Positions 30,707-41,046 of a DNA stretch of 64,000 nucleotides are shown here, one piece after another; positions within the stretch are counted from its first letter, which is position 1, and every line of letters starts with the position of its first letter. The stretch comes from Emiliania huxleyi CCMP1516 (taxonomy: Eukaryota; Haptophyta; Isochrysidales; Noelaerhabdaceae): assembly GCF_000372725.1 (NCBI RefSeq), contig NW_005201113.1:254218-318217 (forward strand), read 5' to 3'. Below the pieces are notes generated by a model that searched no databases, was not told where the DNA came from, and saw only the letters and a program-made list of their open reading frames with translations. The position numbers were made by a program, and so were the translations under genes.

Positions 30707-33426
30707 ATGTCAGACGGTAGCTCTGGAGTCCTGGCGCGCAGGGAGAAGGGCGAGGCACATTCCAGGCAGTGACCTCTCGCCCCTCTCCCGAGCCTGCGCA
30801 GGTGGCTGCTGCGCCCACAGACGGGCCAGTGCTGGGCACGCGCATCCTACAGTCGGAGGCTTGCGCCGACGCTCAGTTCGTGATTGCCGCTCTGCTGCCC
30901 CCGCGCGACGCCGCAGCGCTGTCGGGCGTGAACAAGGACTACTACTTCATCGCGCGCAGTCCGCTAATTTGGGCGTCGCACGTGCAGCACATTCGCAAGA
31001 CGAACCCGGAGGTGCAGGCTCCGTTGGCGGTGTACGATGACCCGTACGAGGAGTACAAGGGACTTCGTGCTGCGGGAGAGAGGCACTCGGCCGAGGAGCT
31101 GGTCTCGCACGTCAAGTCTTTCAAGGAGAAGGAGCTGCTGCTCTTACGAACCTTCGGCACCGTGACGGAGCCGGGGACGGAGAGTGCCACTTTCGAGCCA
31201 AACGGCCCGATCTCGCTGCCTGTCCCGGCACAGCTCGCGCTGGAGCTGCTTTTCGCGCTGGACAACGTGCCGTCTTCAAAGGCGGCACCAGTCACGGGGG
31301 ACGTGTACGCAAAGGTGCCCCTACCCCCCTCCACCCTTCACCGTTCCTCACGCCATCCGGGACCCTCTCCCAACTCCCTCTCACGCGGTTCCCTCCTCCT
31401 CCCTCCGCAGGTTGCGAGTATTCTGAGCGTTAACAAAACATCGCTCCGGAACTTGCGCGATAAGACGGTCGGCAACACGCGCCGTCCCCTCGACCTCGCC
31501 CGACGGCTGGCTGCGCCGTTCGGCGCGCCGGCGGAGGAGGGGGGCAGCAAGCGAGGTCGGAGGGCCGGAAAGGCGCGCAAGGCGGCTGCGCCAGCGCTCG
31601 ACGGCGCGACGGTGGGCCTGGCGCCTGATCCGGAGCGGCGACCGCTACCTCCGGTCGCGCTCCCTCGGGGCGGCGCAGAGAGGTTGCAGCAGCGGAACGT
31701 CGCGCTTGTGGCTCGCATGGACGCGGAGGCGGAGGCGCACGCGGCTACAGCCACGTCTCTGCGCGTCGAGCAGCGCGCGCGAGCGCAGCTCACGGCGGAG
31801 GTGCAGAGATTGCGAGAGCGTCTGCAGGATGCGGCACACGTGTCGGACCAGCAACGTCTGGCGGCGAACGCTCGCATCGACACGCTGAACGGCACCATCC
31901 AGAGGATGCAGGCGCAGGCGGAGCGGCTGAGGCTGGCTGCCGCGTCCGCGCGCGCCGCGGAGCAAGCGGCTCGTGAGGGGCGCGGCGAGGCGCAGTTGCG
32001 TGCGTTCCTTGGCCAAGAGCATCAACGGCGCTTGGCGGCCGAGCGGCGCGTGGATGAGCTGGCTCAACTGCTGGCCGCCTCCGAGTGGCGCGGGAGCCTG
32101 GCCGAGCAGGCGTGCCTGGCCGCCGAGCAGCGAGCAGCGGGCGCGGAGGCCGGGCAAAGGTCGGCGGAGGCCGCGGCGGCCGAAGCGCGGGCGCGGGAGG
32201 CCGCATCTTCGTCTTCGAGGTCGAAGGCTTTAAAGAGGCGGTACGCGGCCGAGGCGCTGGAGCAGAGCCAGACGGGGAAGATCTCGCCGTCGAAGAGAGC
32301 CGTTGTGGCCGCGGTCGTGGGGCGTCCCGAGGTGGGCGACGCCATCACCCTCAACGGACAGAGGTTCGTGCGCGTCCCCGCAGCGCGTGTCGGCAGTAGC
32401 GATACGTCGGAACGGCAGGACCGGAGGCGTACACGCACTACGACGCAGGTGCTCGGGCACCTCGCGGGCGGTGAGGAGCACGTCGTCTCACTCATGCAGA
32501 CGCACGCGCGCGCCAACCCTCGCTTGTACGCGCAGCTGGGCGAAAAGCTCAACAAGAAGCTGTCGACCGAGGAGACCGTCACGCTCGTCGGCGAGATGAC
32601 TGGCGCGCTGGGCGAGTGCGTGCGCGGCTACCTGAAGGGCATCGGCGTCCAGATTGCGAACCGCTCAGAGGTCCGCGCTGCGCTGCGAGCCGGTGAGCAC
32701 ACGCACGAGACGGGGACGTTCACCGTCGCCGACGAGAAGTCGCCCTCGAAAACGAAGACTGCGGCGTGGATTCGCGTCGTCGACCTGTTGGCGAGCGTGC
32801 AGCAAATGGTGAGCGAGCACGCGGCGGCCGGCGACCTCGAGTGGCCGTCCTCGTGCAAAGACAGCGAGATCCAGGTGGTCATCACGGCGGACAAGGGCGG
32901 CGACTCCACAAAGTGGGTGCTCAAGCTGCTCAACACGCGGCACGCCGACTCGACGCGGTCGAGCCTGCTGCTGGCGCTGCTCACCAAGGTGAAGGACGTG
33001 TACGTGCACGTGCAGACGGTGTTCGAGCCGATCTACCGGCAGGCCAACGTGATCGAGGCGTTGGGCCTCACGGTGATGGCGCCGTGGAAGCCGCGGTTTA
33101 ACCGTGCAGAGATCTGCTTGGCGAGGCAGCACCCCAACGGCCCCAACTATCCTGTCCGCGCGCCCCCAAAGGTTGCTGCGTATGACGCCGGGAAGGCGGT
33201 GCGCGTGATGCTGTCGGTGCTCTCCTTCCAGTATGGCGGCTCTGCAGTGTCCTTGTCGCTGCAGCCGCGGGCGCAGCAGTCGAGACGGGCGGCCTCGAAG
33301 AAGGCGGTGGTACCGGCTGCCAACTGGAAAGGCACGCGCAAGCAGCCGAGCGCGCCGGTGGCCGCGCCGGTGGCCGAGCAGGGTGAGTGCGCAGTTGGCA
33401 TCGCGAGTGGCGAGAGGCGAGACTGA
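30707..33426 (+). CDS. F-box-like / coiled-coil protein with a 'DKGGxSxK' C-terminal domain
   Basis: The main frame is open from 30769 to the stop at 33426 with no ATG near its start. The nearest upstream ATG is 30707 in another frame, so a short 5' exon and a small intron are likely (AG acceptors at 30801). A second intron, GT-AG 31315-31410, keeps phase. Residues about 25-75 (FVIAALLPPRDAAALSGVNK; DYYFIARSPLIWASHV) look like an F-box. Residues about 300-490 form a long Ala/Glu/Arg/Gln coiled coil. The C-terminal third is globular (LYAQLGEKLNKKLSTEETVT; VVITADKGGDSTKWVLKLLN; VKDVYVHVQTVFEPIYRQAN). The ITADKGGDSTK motif recalls expanded, possibly transposon-derived families in other eukaryotes that carry a similar DKGG...K motif; I cannot name them. 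The protein is about 850 residues. Confidence 0.55.
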
Positions 33427-33879
33427 ACCACCGGATGTCAGTGTACACCGCCAGCCGGGGTGGCTCTGCCTTGAGCCGGGGGTCGGGCATGCGCAGAGTG
33501 GCAGCGCAGGCACGCGCAAAGGCCGCGCGAGAGAGGTATGGGCGAAGTGCTTAGGCTCGAGGCGTGTGCTCTGGGCGGCTAAGGCTCAGAGGACGAACAC
33601 GCCCGCCGGCTCCGAGACGCGAGCGGAGAGGTGCAACGGCAGGGCAGCTCAATGCACACCGAGTCGAGTCGCGGGGCGTCGTTACGCACGGGGTCTGTGT
33701 ATCTTCGAAGCTGTGTCGTGTATCTTCGGTGTGTATCTTCGGTGTGTATCTTCGGTGTATCTTCGCGTGTATCTTCGTTTTTCGGCGTGGCCGGAATCTG
33801 GAGGCTTGGCGAGCCGTGCCCGGGGGGCCGTCGACACGACCGTGCTGGAGGTCGTGCTGGAGGTCGTGTCGGCAACTCC
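33427..33879. other. Intergenic/5' region with minisatellite
   Basis: TGTATCTTCGG-type units are tandemly repeated at 33700-33780. The region immediately precedes the PhyH start codon and may be 5' untranslated or intronic. Confidence 0.6.
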
Positions 33880-35627
33880 ATGACCCACCTCGTCGCGGAC
33901 GGCGACCTCGCCGCCACCGCCGACGACGCCGACGCCGCAGCGGACCTCTTCCTCGAGGCTGGCGTCTGCGTCTTTGAAGCAGCGCTGCCGCCGTCTCTCG
34001 TCGCCGCCTGCCGCTCGGTGCTCGAACGCAAGTCGCGGCTGCTGGACGAGCGCCTCGCGGCTCGAGGCGTCGACCTGCAGGCACCGTGGCGCTTCAACGA
34101 GGTTTGCCGCCGCCGCTTCGCTCGCTACGACCTCCGCGGCTGGGCGCTCTCCGACGCCATCTTCACCGAGTCTCTGCTGCTGTGGTCAGCCGCGCCGTGG
34201 CTGCCGTTTGTGCGGAGCGTGCTCGGAGACGACGTCAAGGAGCTGTGGCGCGGCGTGGTCGACAATCGGCCAGGCAGCGAGACGCAGGGCTGGCACCGCG
34301 ACGGAGGCTTCCTCTTCCCGAACGGTGCCGAGCACCGACGCCTCCTCCCTCTCTTGACACTCCAACACGCAGACCCTTCCATCACACGCCTGGCGCATTC
34401 CCCGAGAGGACTGGTGGTGGGCCGCCCGCAGCCGCGAACAGCGTCTCTTCACGCTTCGAGCTTTAGCAGGCGTCGACCTGCCTCCGCACTGCCTGACCAT
34501 CTTTGTGCCTCTGGTCGACCTGCTCACCGATGAGCTCGGCCCGCCACAGTTCTTCCCAGGTCAAGCCGAGACTTGGCCGAGACCTAGCCGAGATCTGGCC
34601 GAGGTCTGGCCGAGGTCTGGCCGAGGTCTGGCGGAGATTCGGCCATGTGTCTATCTGAGGTCTAGCCGAGATCCAGCCGAGGCCTAGGCGAGGTCTGCGA
34701 GATCCCACCAAGCAAACCACCGTTCCCAGCCGAGCGGCGATGGAGGGCTGCAGTGCGGTGAAGCGTCTCTTCACACCTCCAAGCCGTGAACAGGCTCGCG
34801 GAGGTGTACGCGCGAGCACCTCTACACTGGCCTCGGCTCTTCACACCTCCAAGCCGTGAACAGGCTCGCAGAGGTGTACGCGCGAGCACCTCTACACTGG
34901 CCTCGGCGACGGCAGCTGCCACCTGCCCCACTGCACGCCGCAGCTGTGCGCCGACGCTCTCGCCTTTGACTACCGCATCATCCACCGCGGCCAGGCGAGA
35001 TCGCCCCGAGATTTCCCGAGATCACTCGAGACCGCCCGAGATCGTGATCACCGAGATCGCCCGAGATCGCCCACCCGGGATTGGCTGATAATGCCGGCGA
35101 CGTTGCTGAGAACGAAGACTAGTCACGCAACCATACTAGTGATAGTCATGGGCTGCGCGTACCCCTCGAGCGCCATAATACGAGCTTTCTCTCGGAACAC
35201 AGGCTAACCTTAGCAGGGGCGCGGCGCGCCGCTCCAGGCCGATGCTGTGCCTCGTCGCCAAGCCTCCGCTCGCCTCTTCACAGCCGCCCGGTGTGAACAG
35301 GCCGATGCTGTACCTCGTCTACGCCAAGCCGTGGTTCACCGACGTCCACAACTTCCCCTCCGACGCGCCCCTCTTTGCGGATCCAGACGCGGCGGTCGGC
35401 GGCCAACACGCCGCAGGCAACGAGGGCGGTGGTGGGGCGGGTGGCGGGGCGGGGCAGCAACACGGCGAGCCGCTGCAACCGTCGCCGCCGCCGTCGCCGC
35501 CGCCGTCGCCGCCGCCGTCGCCGCCGGCTCAGCCGCCGCCGCCGCCGCCATCGCGGCCGTTACCAGCGCAGCCGCCGCCGCCGCCGCCGCCGCCGCCACC
35601 GCAGCAGCAGCAGCAGCAGCAGCAGCC

Positions 35628-35671
<44 letters not shown>

Positions 35672-35726
35672 CGCAGCAGCAACCGCAGCAGCAGCAGCAG
35701 CAACCGCAGCAGCAGCAGCAGCAACC

Positions 35727-35796
<70 letters not shown>

Positions 35797-36940
35797 TCGC
35801 CGCCCCAGCAGGCTACCTTTGCGTGGGTGCACACTCTCGCTGACGTCTCGCCCCCGTGCGCTTGGGACGACTCCGGCGGTCGCGTCCGCTGCCCGAGCGC
35901 TTCGCCGCCGCCGCGCCCGCCGACGCATGTCCTGTACGGCGGGCCGCCTGGCGACCCGTCGCATCAGTTGCTTGCGATCAGTGAGCTGGAGACGCGACTG
36001 CGTTTCACCATGAGTGTGGTGCTGGTCGCTGAGACGCCCGAGGCGCCGACCTAGAGACAGACCAGGCCGAGATCAGGCCGAGGCGCCCCAAGGCCGGGCT
36101 AGATCTAGGCCACATCTGAGTCGCTGTCTCGGGCGGGGTTCATCTGTGAGCCACTCCCCCCTTCCCCTTTTCACAGGTGCAGCGCAGTTTGCCGCTCGAG
36201 AGCTTGCCGCCAGAGGCGTTGGCCGACGAGCTAACGCCGCCGACGGAGCTGCTGAGGCGGCCTTGTGCCGCCGAGGCCCGCGGCGGCTGTGGCACGGCGT
36301 CTCTTCACGCCTCTTGCCATGAACAGACGGCGGTGCGTCGAGGAGGTCCGCTCTGGTGGCGTGTCGGCGACCGCCGGCGTGGACACCTCCACCTACGTCG
36401 CCCCAGATGCCCACGGCGGGCACGGACTGTTTGCGGCGACGGCGCTGCCGCGGCACCACATCATCGGCGAGTACACGGGCACGCTCGCGCGCGGCTTCCT
36501 CGCTTCCGACACCACGGCTTGTAGCGCGGCTTGCGGCACCGAGAGGCTTTCTGCAGCGCGAGCCCTCGAGGTTCTCGCCAACCTTCGGCGGGATTCGGCC
36601 GCATGGTAGGCGCCGACCGGTATTTGATGCGCTACCCGGACGCCGCGGGCAGCCTGCACCTGTCCGCTCGCTCCGCAGGCAGCCTCCTCAGCGTAGATGC
36701 GCGTCTCCCAGCAAGCTCTCGAGAGCTCCGCCTCCTCACCGTCGCGGGACTTGAGGCTCAGGCAGCCTGCTCCGCTTCGTCAATCACGCGCCGCGGGGCG
36801 CACCGGCGAACAACGCGACTTGCTGGGCGGTGCTCGTGGATGGGGCGTTCCACATACTCGTGGCGACGACGCGTGCGGTCGAGAAGGGGGAGGAGCTCGC
36901 GTACGACTACGGGTCTGCGTATTGGGCGAGGCACGGGTGA
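33880..36940 (+). CDS. Phytanoyl-CoA dioxygenase-like (PhyH) domain fused through polyQ to a SET domain
   Basis: Exons: 33880-34324, 34470-34559, 34864-34994, 35203-35237, 35301-36042, 36177-36256, 36328 to about 36500, about 36555-36678, and 36762-36940; phases agree at every junction I could fix. The first half is a Fe(II)/2-oxoglutarate dioxygenase: GWHRDGGFLFPNG gives the HxD pair, LPPHCLTIFVPLVDLLTDEL the core strand, and FDYRIIHRGQAN the distal His. SRPMLYLVYAKPWF gives the 2OG-binding Arg and the usual PhyH ending. The same frame runs on through Pro-Ser repeats and about 60 Gln, then through two exons into a SET methyltransferase. SET motifs are HGLFAATALPRHHIIGEYTG, DRYLMRYPDAAG, RFVNHAPRG (the RFxNH S-adenosylmethionine site) and GEELAYDYGSAYW. 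SET enzymes methylate lysines. The fusion lacks an internal ATG between the domains. A two-gene reading is possible if a start was missed. Confidence 0.7.
34565..34690. repeat. Intronic 11 bp minisatellite (CCGAGGTCTGG)n
   Basis: About ten degenerate copies of a CCGAGATCTGG/CCGAGGTCTGG unit fill the third part of the PhyH-SET gene's second intron (34560-34863 region). Confidence 0.9.
34766..34905. repeat. 70 bp tandem duplication across a 3' splice site
   Basis: Two adjacent copies, one base different, each contain CTCTTCACACCTCC...GTGAACAG followed by the first 42 bases of exon 3. Both copies offer an AG acceptor (34793 and 34863); only the second keeps the reading frame into the next exon. 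Confidence 0.9.
35599..35795 (+). repeat. Coding CAG/CAA tract (polyglutamine)
   Basis: About 60 Gln codons, mostly CAG with scattered CAA and a few CCG, between the PhyH and SET parts. Preceded by CCG-TCG (Pro-Ser) repeats. Confidence 0.95.
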
Positions 36941-37236
36941 AGCAGAGCTCCCTTTCTACTTCACCATGAGCCAAGCGCTTTGGTGTGTTTGGGATTGGGT
37001 GTGGCTTTCTTATCGGAGTTCTCGCAGTCCTCGAGAGAGAGAGAGAGGAAGGTCCTGGTGCAGAGAAGAATGTACAGGCACAGAGAGAGAGAGACGTACA
37101 GATTCGTACAGCGGTCCAGGTGGATATGAAATGTGTTTTATCTCTGTACTACGAGTCACGGTACTGACTTCTGAGTACTGTACATGCCACCTAAAGGGTG
37201 CCGACGTAAACCACTCCCGACGCGCTAGAGCCGCCA
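36941..37236. other. Convergent intergenic region
   Basis: Between the SET stop and the OPT stop. Two short GA tracts occur at 37029-37049 and 37083-37094. Confidence 0.6.
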
Positions 37237-39573
37237 TCACATCATCGACGCTCCCGGCCCCGCCTGCAGCGAGCCCCCCGCCTTGCCATTCTCGACTGTG
37301 TGGTCCGCGATGCCGTTCAGCGAGTTGAAGAAGGAGATGGCGCCGAGGGCGGCGATGCCGATGATCGCGAGCACCGTTTGGAGCACCTCGGGGAGCGGCG
37401 CCTTCCCTTCCTCGCCCGAGGTCGTAAAGAGGCTCAGCTGCTCCGTGCTGAAGCCGGCCAGCACCCCGATGCCGAGGCAGAGGTCGAGGAAGGCGGACCC
37501 AGTGATGAGGCCAGACGCGGCGAGGATCGACTCGTGCGTGCGCAGGAACGCCTCGTTCGAGCTCTTGGTGCACATGCGGACCTGCTCGCCCGCGAATCGA
37601 CACAAGGAGCCGACAAGGATGCCCATGCCGAGAGATGCAGGGAGGTAGAGCCCCACCGCCATGGCCATCGCAGGGATCTGTATGCTCTCGCGCGACACCA
37701 GGAAATCCGCAAGGACGCCGACGACGCCAATGCCAATGCCGACGGCTACCGGCTTGAACGGGACCTTCGCGGCGAGCAGCAGCCCGTCGACCAGCGTGGC
37801 GAACATCTGGCCCTGCGGCGCAATCAAGCGCTCGGTGCCGAGACCATACGCGTCGTCGGCGACGTACAGCGCGCACGGCACCACGATTGAGCCGGCCAGG
37901 CCGCCGATGAGCTGCGCGACGAAACCAGAGCGCGGCGGGAAGCCGCACAGCTGCAGCGCCTTGCAGTCCTGGCTGAGGTCGTTGGCCGCACTTACGGCGA
38001 CACACGTGCCCGTGAGGACGTTCTGCAGTAGCTCGACGTCGGAAAAGGCGTTGCGTCCCCACGCGAGCAATAGGAGGCAGAAGACGAGGGCGGTGATGAA
38101 GATGGTGCCCGAGACCGGCGACGCGGACGTTCCGATCTGGAGGGAGAGGACGGCGCCTAATCATGGACATGTGCTGTGAAGAGACGCTCCTTCCCCTCGA
38201 GCCCTGAACCGCCCTCGGCACCGAGCGCGGACATGAGAAGGGCCATAAAGACAAAGGCGGCGAGCATGGTGATAGTGAAGCCGTCGAGGCCTGTTCACAG
38301 CCTGCGCATTAGTGCACACCTACCGTGTGGCCACCGTTGGCGAGGATCCCTCTGGGGCCGTCTGTGAGGAGGATTTGCAGGCCCATCAAGCAGGACCCAG
38401 CGGCGATGGCGACCCATAAGAGCGACACCACTCGAGAGGGCAGGGAGAGCAGCTCCGCCTCGCTCTTGGATAGCTCGTCCACCATGGCGGCCCCCGTCGG
38501 GCTGAGAAAGCGCAGCATAGCGTATATCACCGCGGCCGTCATCGCGCCGCCTCCAATCCAACTGGTGGAGTCGGAGGGCCAGTCAACGGCCGCCTCTGGG
38601 TCGGAGAACTTCATCTCGGCGAGCATGTACTCGATGATCAGGCGGATGGCCGCACCACCAAAGATGACGAGCGCGGTTGGAAGCGTGAGCAGGGAGCCTA
38701 TGGAACGCATCGTGCATTCTTCGTGTCGTCGACGCCGACATCAAGAACCAGCGAGGGGCAGGCGGGAGCGGGCGCCGATCCCGATGTAAACAGGCGAGAA
38801 GGGGACCTGCACCTCGAAGGCCTTGCCGGCGGCCGTCTCCATCGCAAAGAGGGTCACGTTGGCCTTGGCGAGTGAGAAGTACACCAGCAGGGGCGAAAGG
38901 AGCGAGGTGAGGCAGGCAAGGAGGAGCGACACACACAATGCCGGCCTCCTCCCTTGCGGCTCCGTCGCTGTCTTAATCAGCGTGACACACGCCTGAGCCT
39001 CTGGCGCCGGCAACGACGGGTCGGACAGCAAGCTCTTTGTGAGGAGCCCGACGACGCCCTGGCCGAAAACGGAGCCGGCGAGGCACACGCAGATTGTCAT
39101 GCCGATGTTGACTTTGGGCAGCTGCTTGTCAGGTGGCAGGTTGTCGTCGATGCAGCCCTGCGCCGCCTGCCATTCCATCGTCTGGAGGTCGCAGTCGATG
39201 CCCGCCTCGTCTAGAGCTGCCTGTGCCTTTTGAAGGTGAAGCACCTGCATCAGCGGCCCGGCAAAGACACAGCCAGTTACCACTGGCATCGCAGCCGAGC
39301 CAGTGACCTGCGCCAGCGCGAGGAATCGAGGGCCGTTCGCGCCCTGGGCAACCTTGCCAAGCACGCCCCAGCAAAAGAGCACAACCAGCGGACTCACCTG
39401 CATGAAAGCGGGGGTGACGGTGACCTGTGAGGCCTCTTGCAGGTGTGACAAATCGCAATGCTCACCCCGGGCGTGATTCCGGCCTTGAGCGACGCAACAA
39501 CCATGGTCGTCGAGAGGAGCATCGTCGTCGCCGAGCCGACGATGATTGCGAGCACGTCCGCGCCGAAGCCCAT
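37237..39573 (-). CDS. Oligopeptide transporter (OPT) family protein
   Basis: Five exons on the minus strand: 39573-39466, 39424-38776, 38697-38320, 38290-38210 and 38156-37237. The total is 2136 nt, exactly 712 codons (711 residues). Introns are 41, 78, 29 and 53 nt; the second has a GC donor. OPT proteins are proton-coupled importers of peptides or metal chelates with about 12-16 membrane helices. Matching signatures are DWPSDSTSWIGGGAMTAAVI, QDCKALQLCGFPPRSGFVAQ (the family's QDLKTGYLLGAxPRxQQ block), IGGLAGSIVVPCALYV, DAYGLGTERLIAPQGQMFA, and PAMAMAVGLYLPASLGMGIL. Repeated hydrophobic spans occur throughout. The length agrees with the family. It is convergent with PhyH-SET. Substrate cannot be told. 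One intron contains the CGTCTCTTCAC block. Confidence 0.85.
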
Positions 39574-39722
39574 TGCGCAGCCGCCGGCACGGAGATGCCA
39601 CAAGAGGGCGGACGGGCGGAGAAGCTCTCCGTCTGCAAGAAAAGAATTTTTTGTCCGAAGCCGGGGAAGAAGACTCCGAGGAAGACGAAACACCAGTGGT
39701 AATCCCGTCGTCAGCTGTAACG

Positions 39723-40222
39723 ATGCACCCGAAGGGGACCCCAGCGCCAACATCATCGGTGGAGGTACAAGTGTTCGAAGAGAGAGTGGACCTGAGCAAC
39801 GATATGACTTGGCGGCAAATGATCGCAGTGGGCGTCAGAAGAGTCGTCCTTGCGCGAGGAGAGCTGGATAAACTCGAGGGGCCGAAATATGCCGCGAGGA
39901 GGGCAGAGTTGCGCCGAAAGGCGGGAGAAGCCGCGAGAGCAAGGGATCGGCAGGCGGCGGCGGCGTCGCAGGACGAGGCAGTGAGACGAGAGCGACGCGA
40001 CAGAGGAGGAAGCGACAGGAGGGAGAACGACGAGAGTGGGACGAACAAGGTGCAGCTCGACAAGGTGTGAACAGCGTCTCTTCACACCTCTGGCTGTGAA
40101 CAGGCCCTCTCAACAACAAAATGCAGCTCGACAAGGTGAGCGCGCTGGTGGAGGACGCAAGGGCGCAGGGCTGCGAGGTCCTGTGCGGCGGAGGCAGGCG
40201 CGAGGGGTCCCAGCCGATGTAG
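39723..40222 (+). CDS. Small hypothetical protein ending in an aldehyde-dehydrogenase-like fragment
   Basis: Two putative exons, 39723-40064 and 40136-40222, encode about 142 residues. Exon 1 is highly charged (VEVQVFEERVDLSNDMTWRQ; GVRRVVLARGELDKLEG; a long Arg/Glu/Ala helix). Exon 2 reads VSALVEDARAQGCEVLCGGG, which resembles the KVxxLVEDAxAxGAxVLxGG segment of aldehyde dehydrogenases, but the catalytic parts are absent. The intron (71 nt) is bounded by a 17 bp direct repeat, TGCAGCTCGACAAGGTG. It lies divergent to OPT with 149 bp between starts. It may be a gene fragment or a chimaera rather than a working gene. Confidence 0.35.
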
Positions 40223-41046
40223 AGAGTGTTCCCCGTTATCATTGATCCAAAGCACTGCCAACGGGTCAGAGTTATGACGTCCGTGTATGAGTTTACGAGG
40301 GTGAGAAGGAAGAGCGTCGCCTGGCAGTAGAACGCATTTGCTTATCGCCCCGCGTGCTGGGTGTCTGGGACGACGCTCCGCTCTGCGGCAACCGGCTCCT
40401 TGTCTTCGGAACTTCCACTATGCACGGTCTGCATGTGGTTGTCTGCACGCAACACAAAGATGTGTTGACGGGCGAACGAACGCGCGCGCTCAGAAAGAAG
40501 TACACGAGCCGACGCACGATAGAGCGGAATTGGAATTAATTTCCGTCACCAACGCCGGCGGGGGGCAGCGGGAGCGGAGGAGGTGGGAGTTGGATGATGG
40601 GGAGATGATGAAAAAAGACTTTATAACGAACTCCCTCGCACAGCACTGGGCACGGGACTGGCGCGCACTGGCACTAACACAGGTACACCACGGGAGCCGC
40701 CTACGCGACTCCTGCGAGAACGGCGAGGTATTGTAGATTTACTGGGCCGTCCCAAGAACAATTTTAGAGAAAGAAAACATGCAGGGTCAATCGCGAGACG
40801 CTCTCTTAGTCCCGCCTCCCTTCCGCCATGCAGGCCGACGTGGGCAGCGATGCCGCGAGTTTGTTGTCGGTGCTCTCCGGAGTGCTGGGCTCGAGCCTCA
40901 CCTTCGATGCAGCGCTACCATTCACCCCGCAGCCACTCGCCGTGACCTCAACCGCGCTCGCACCTGCATCCCGCGTCAGTGCAAAGTACGCGTTCTACAG
41001 CGCAGGCTGCGCGGCGACGCGAGCTCAGCTTGCACGATTGCCCGCC
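40223..41046. other. Intergenic region upstream of the receptor-like gene
   Basis: Lower GC, with the inverted copy of a 35 bp dispersed repeat at 40652-40688. An in-frame extension of the next gene to 40828 exists, but the signal peptide favours the ATG at 41047. Confidence 0.5.

Noticed and set aside
35336..35964. Poly-Ala, poly-Cys, poly-Leu and poly-Ser frames
   Set aside because: Alternative readings of the CAG tract; only the Gln frame connects two real domains.
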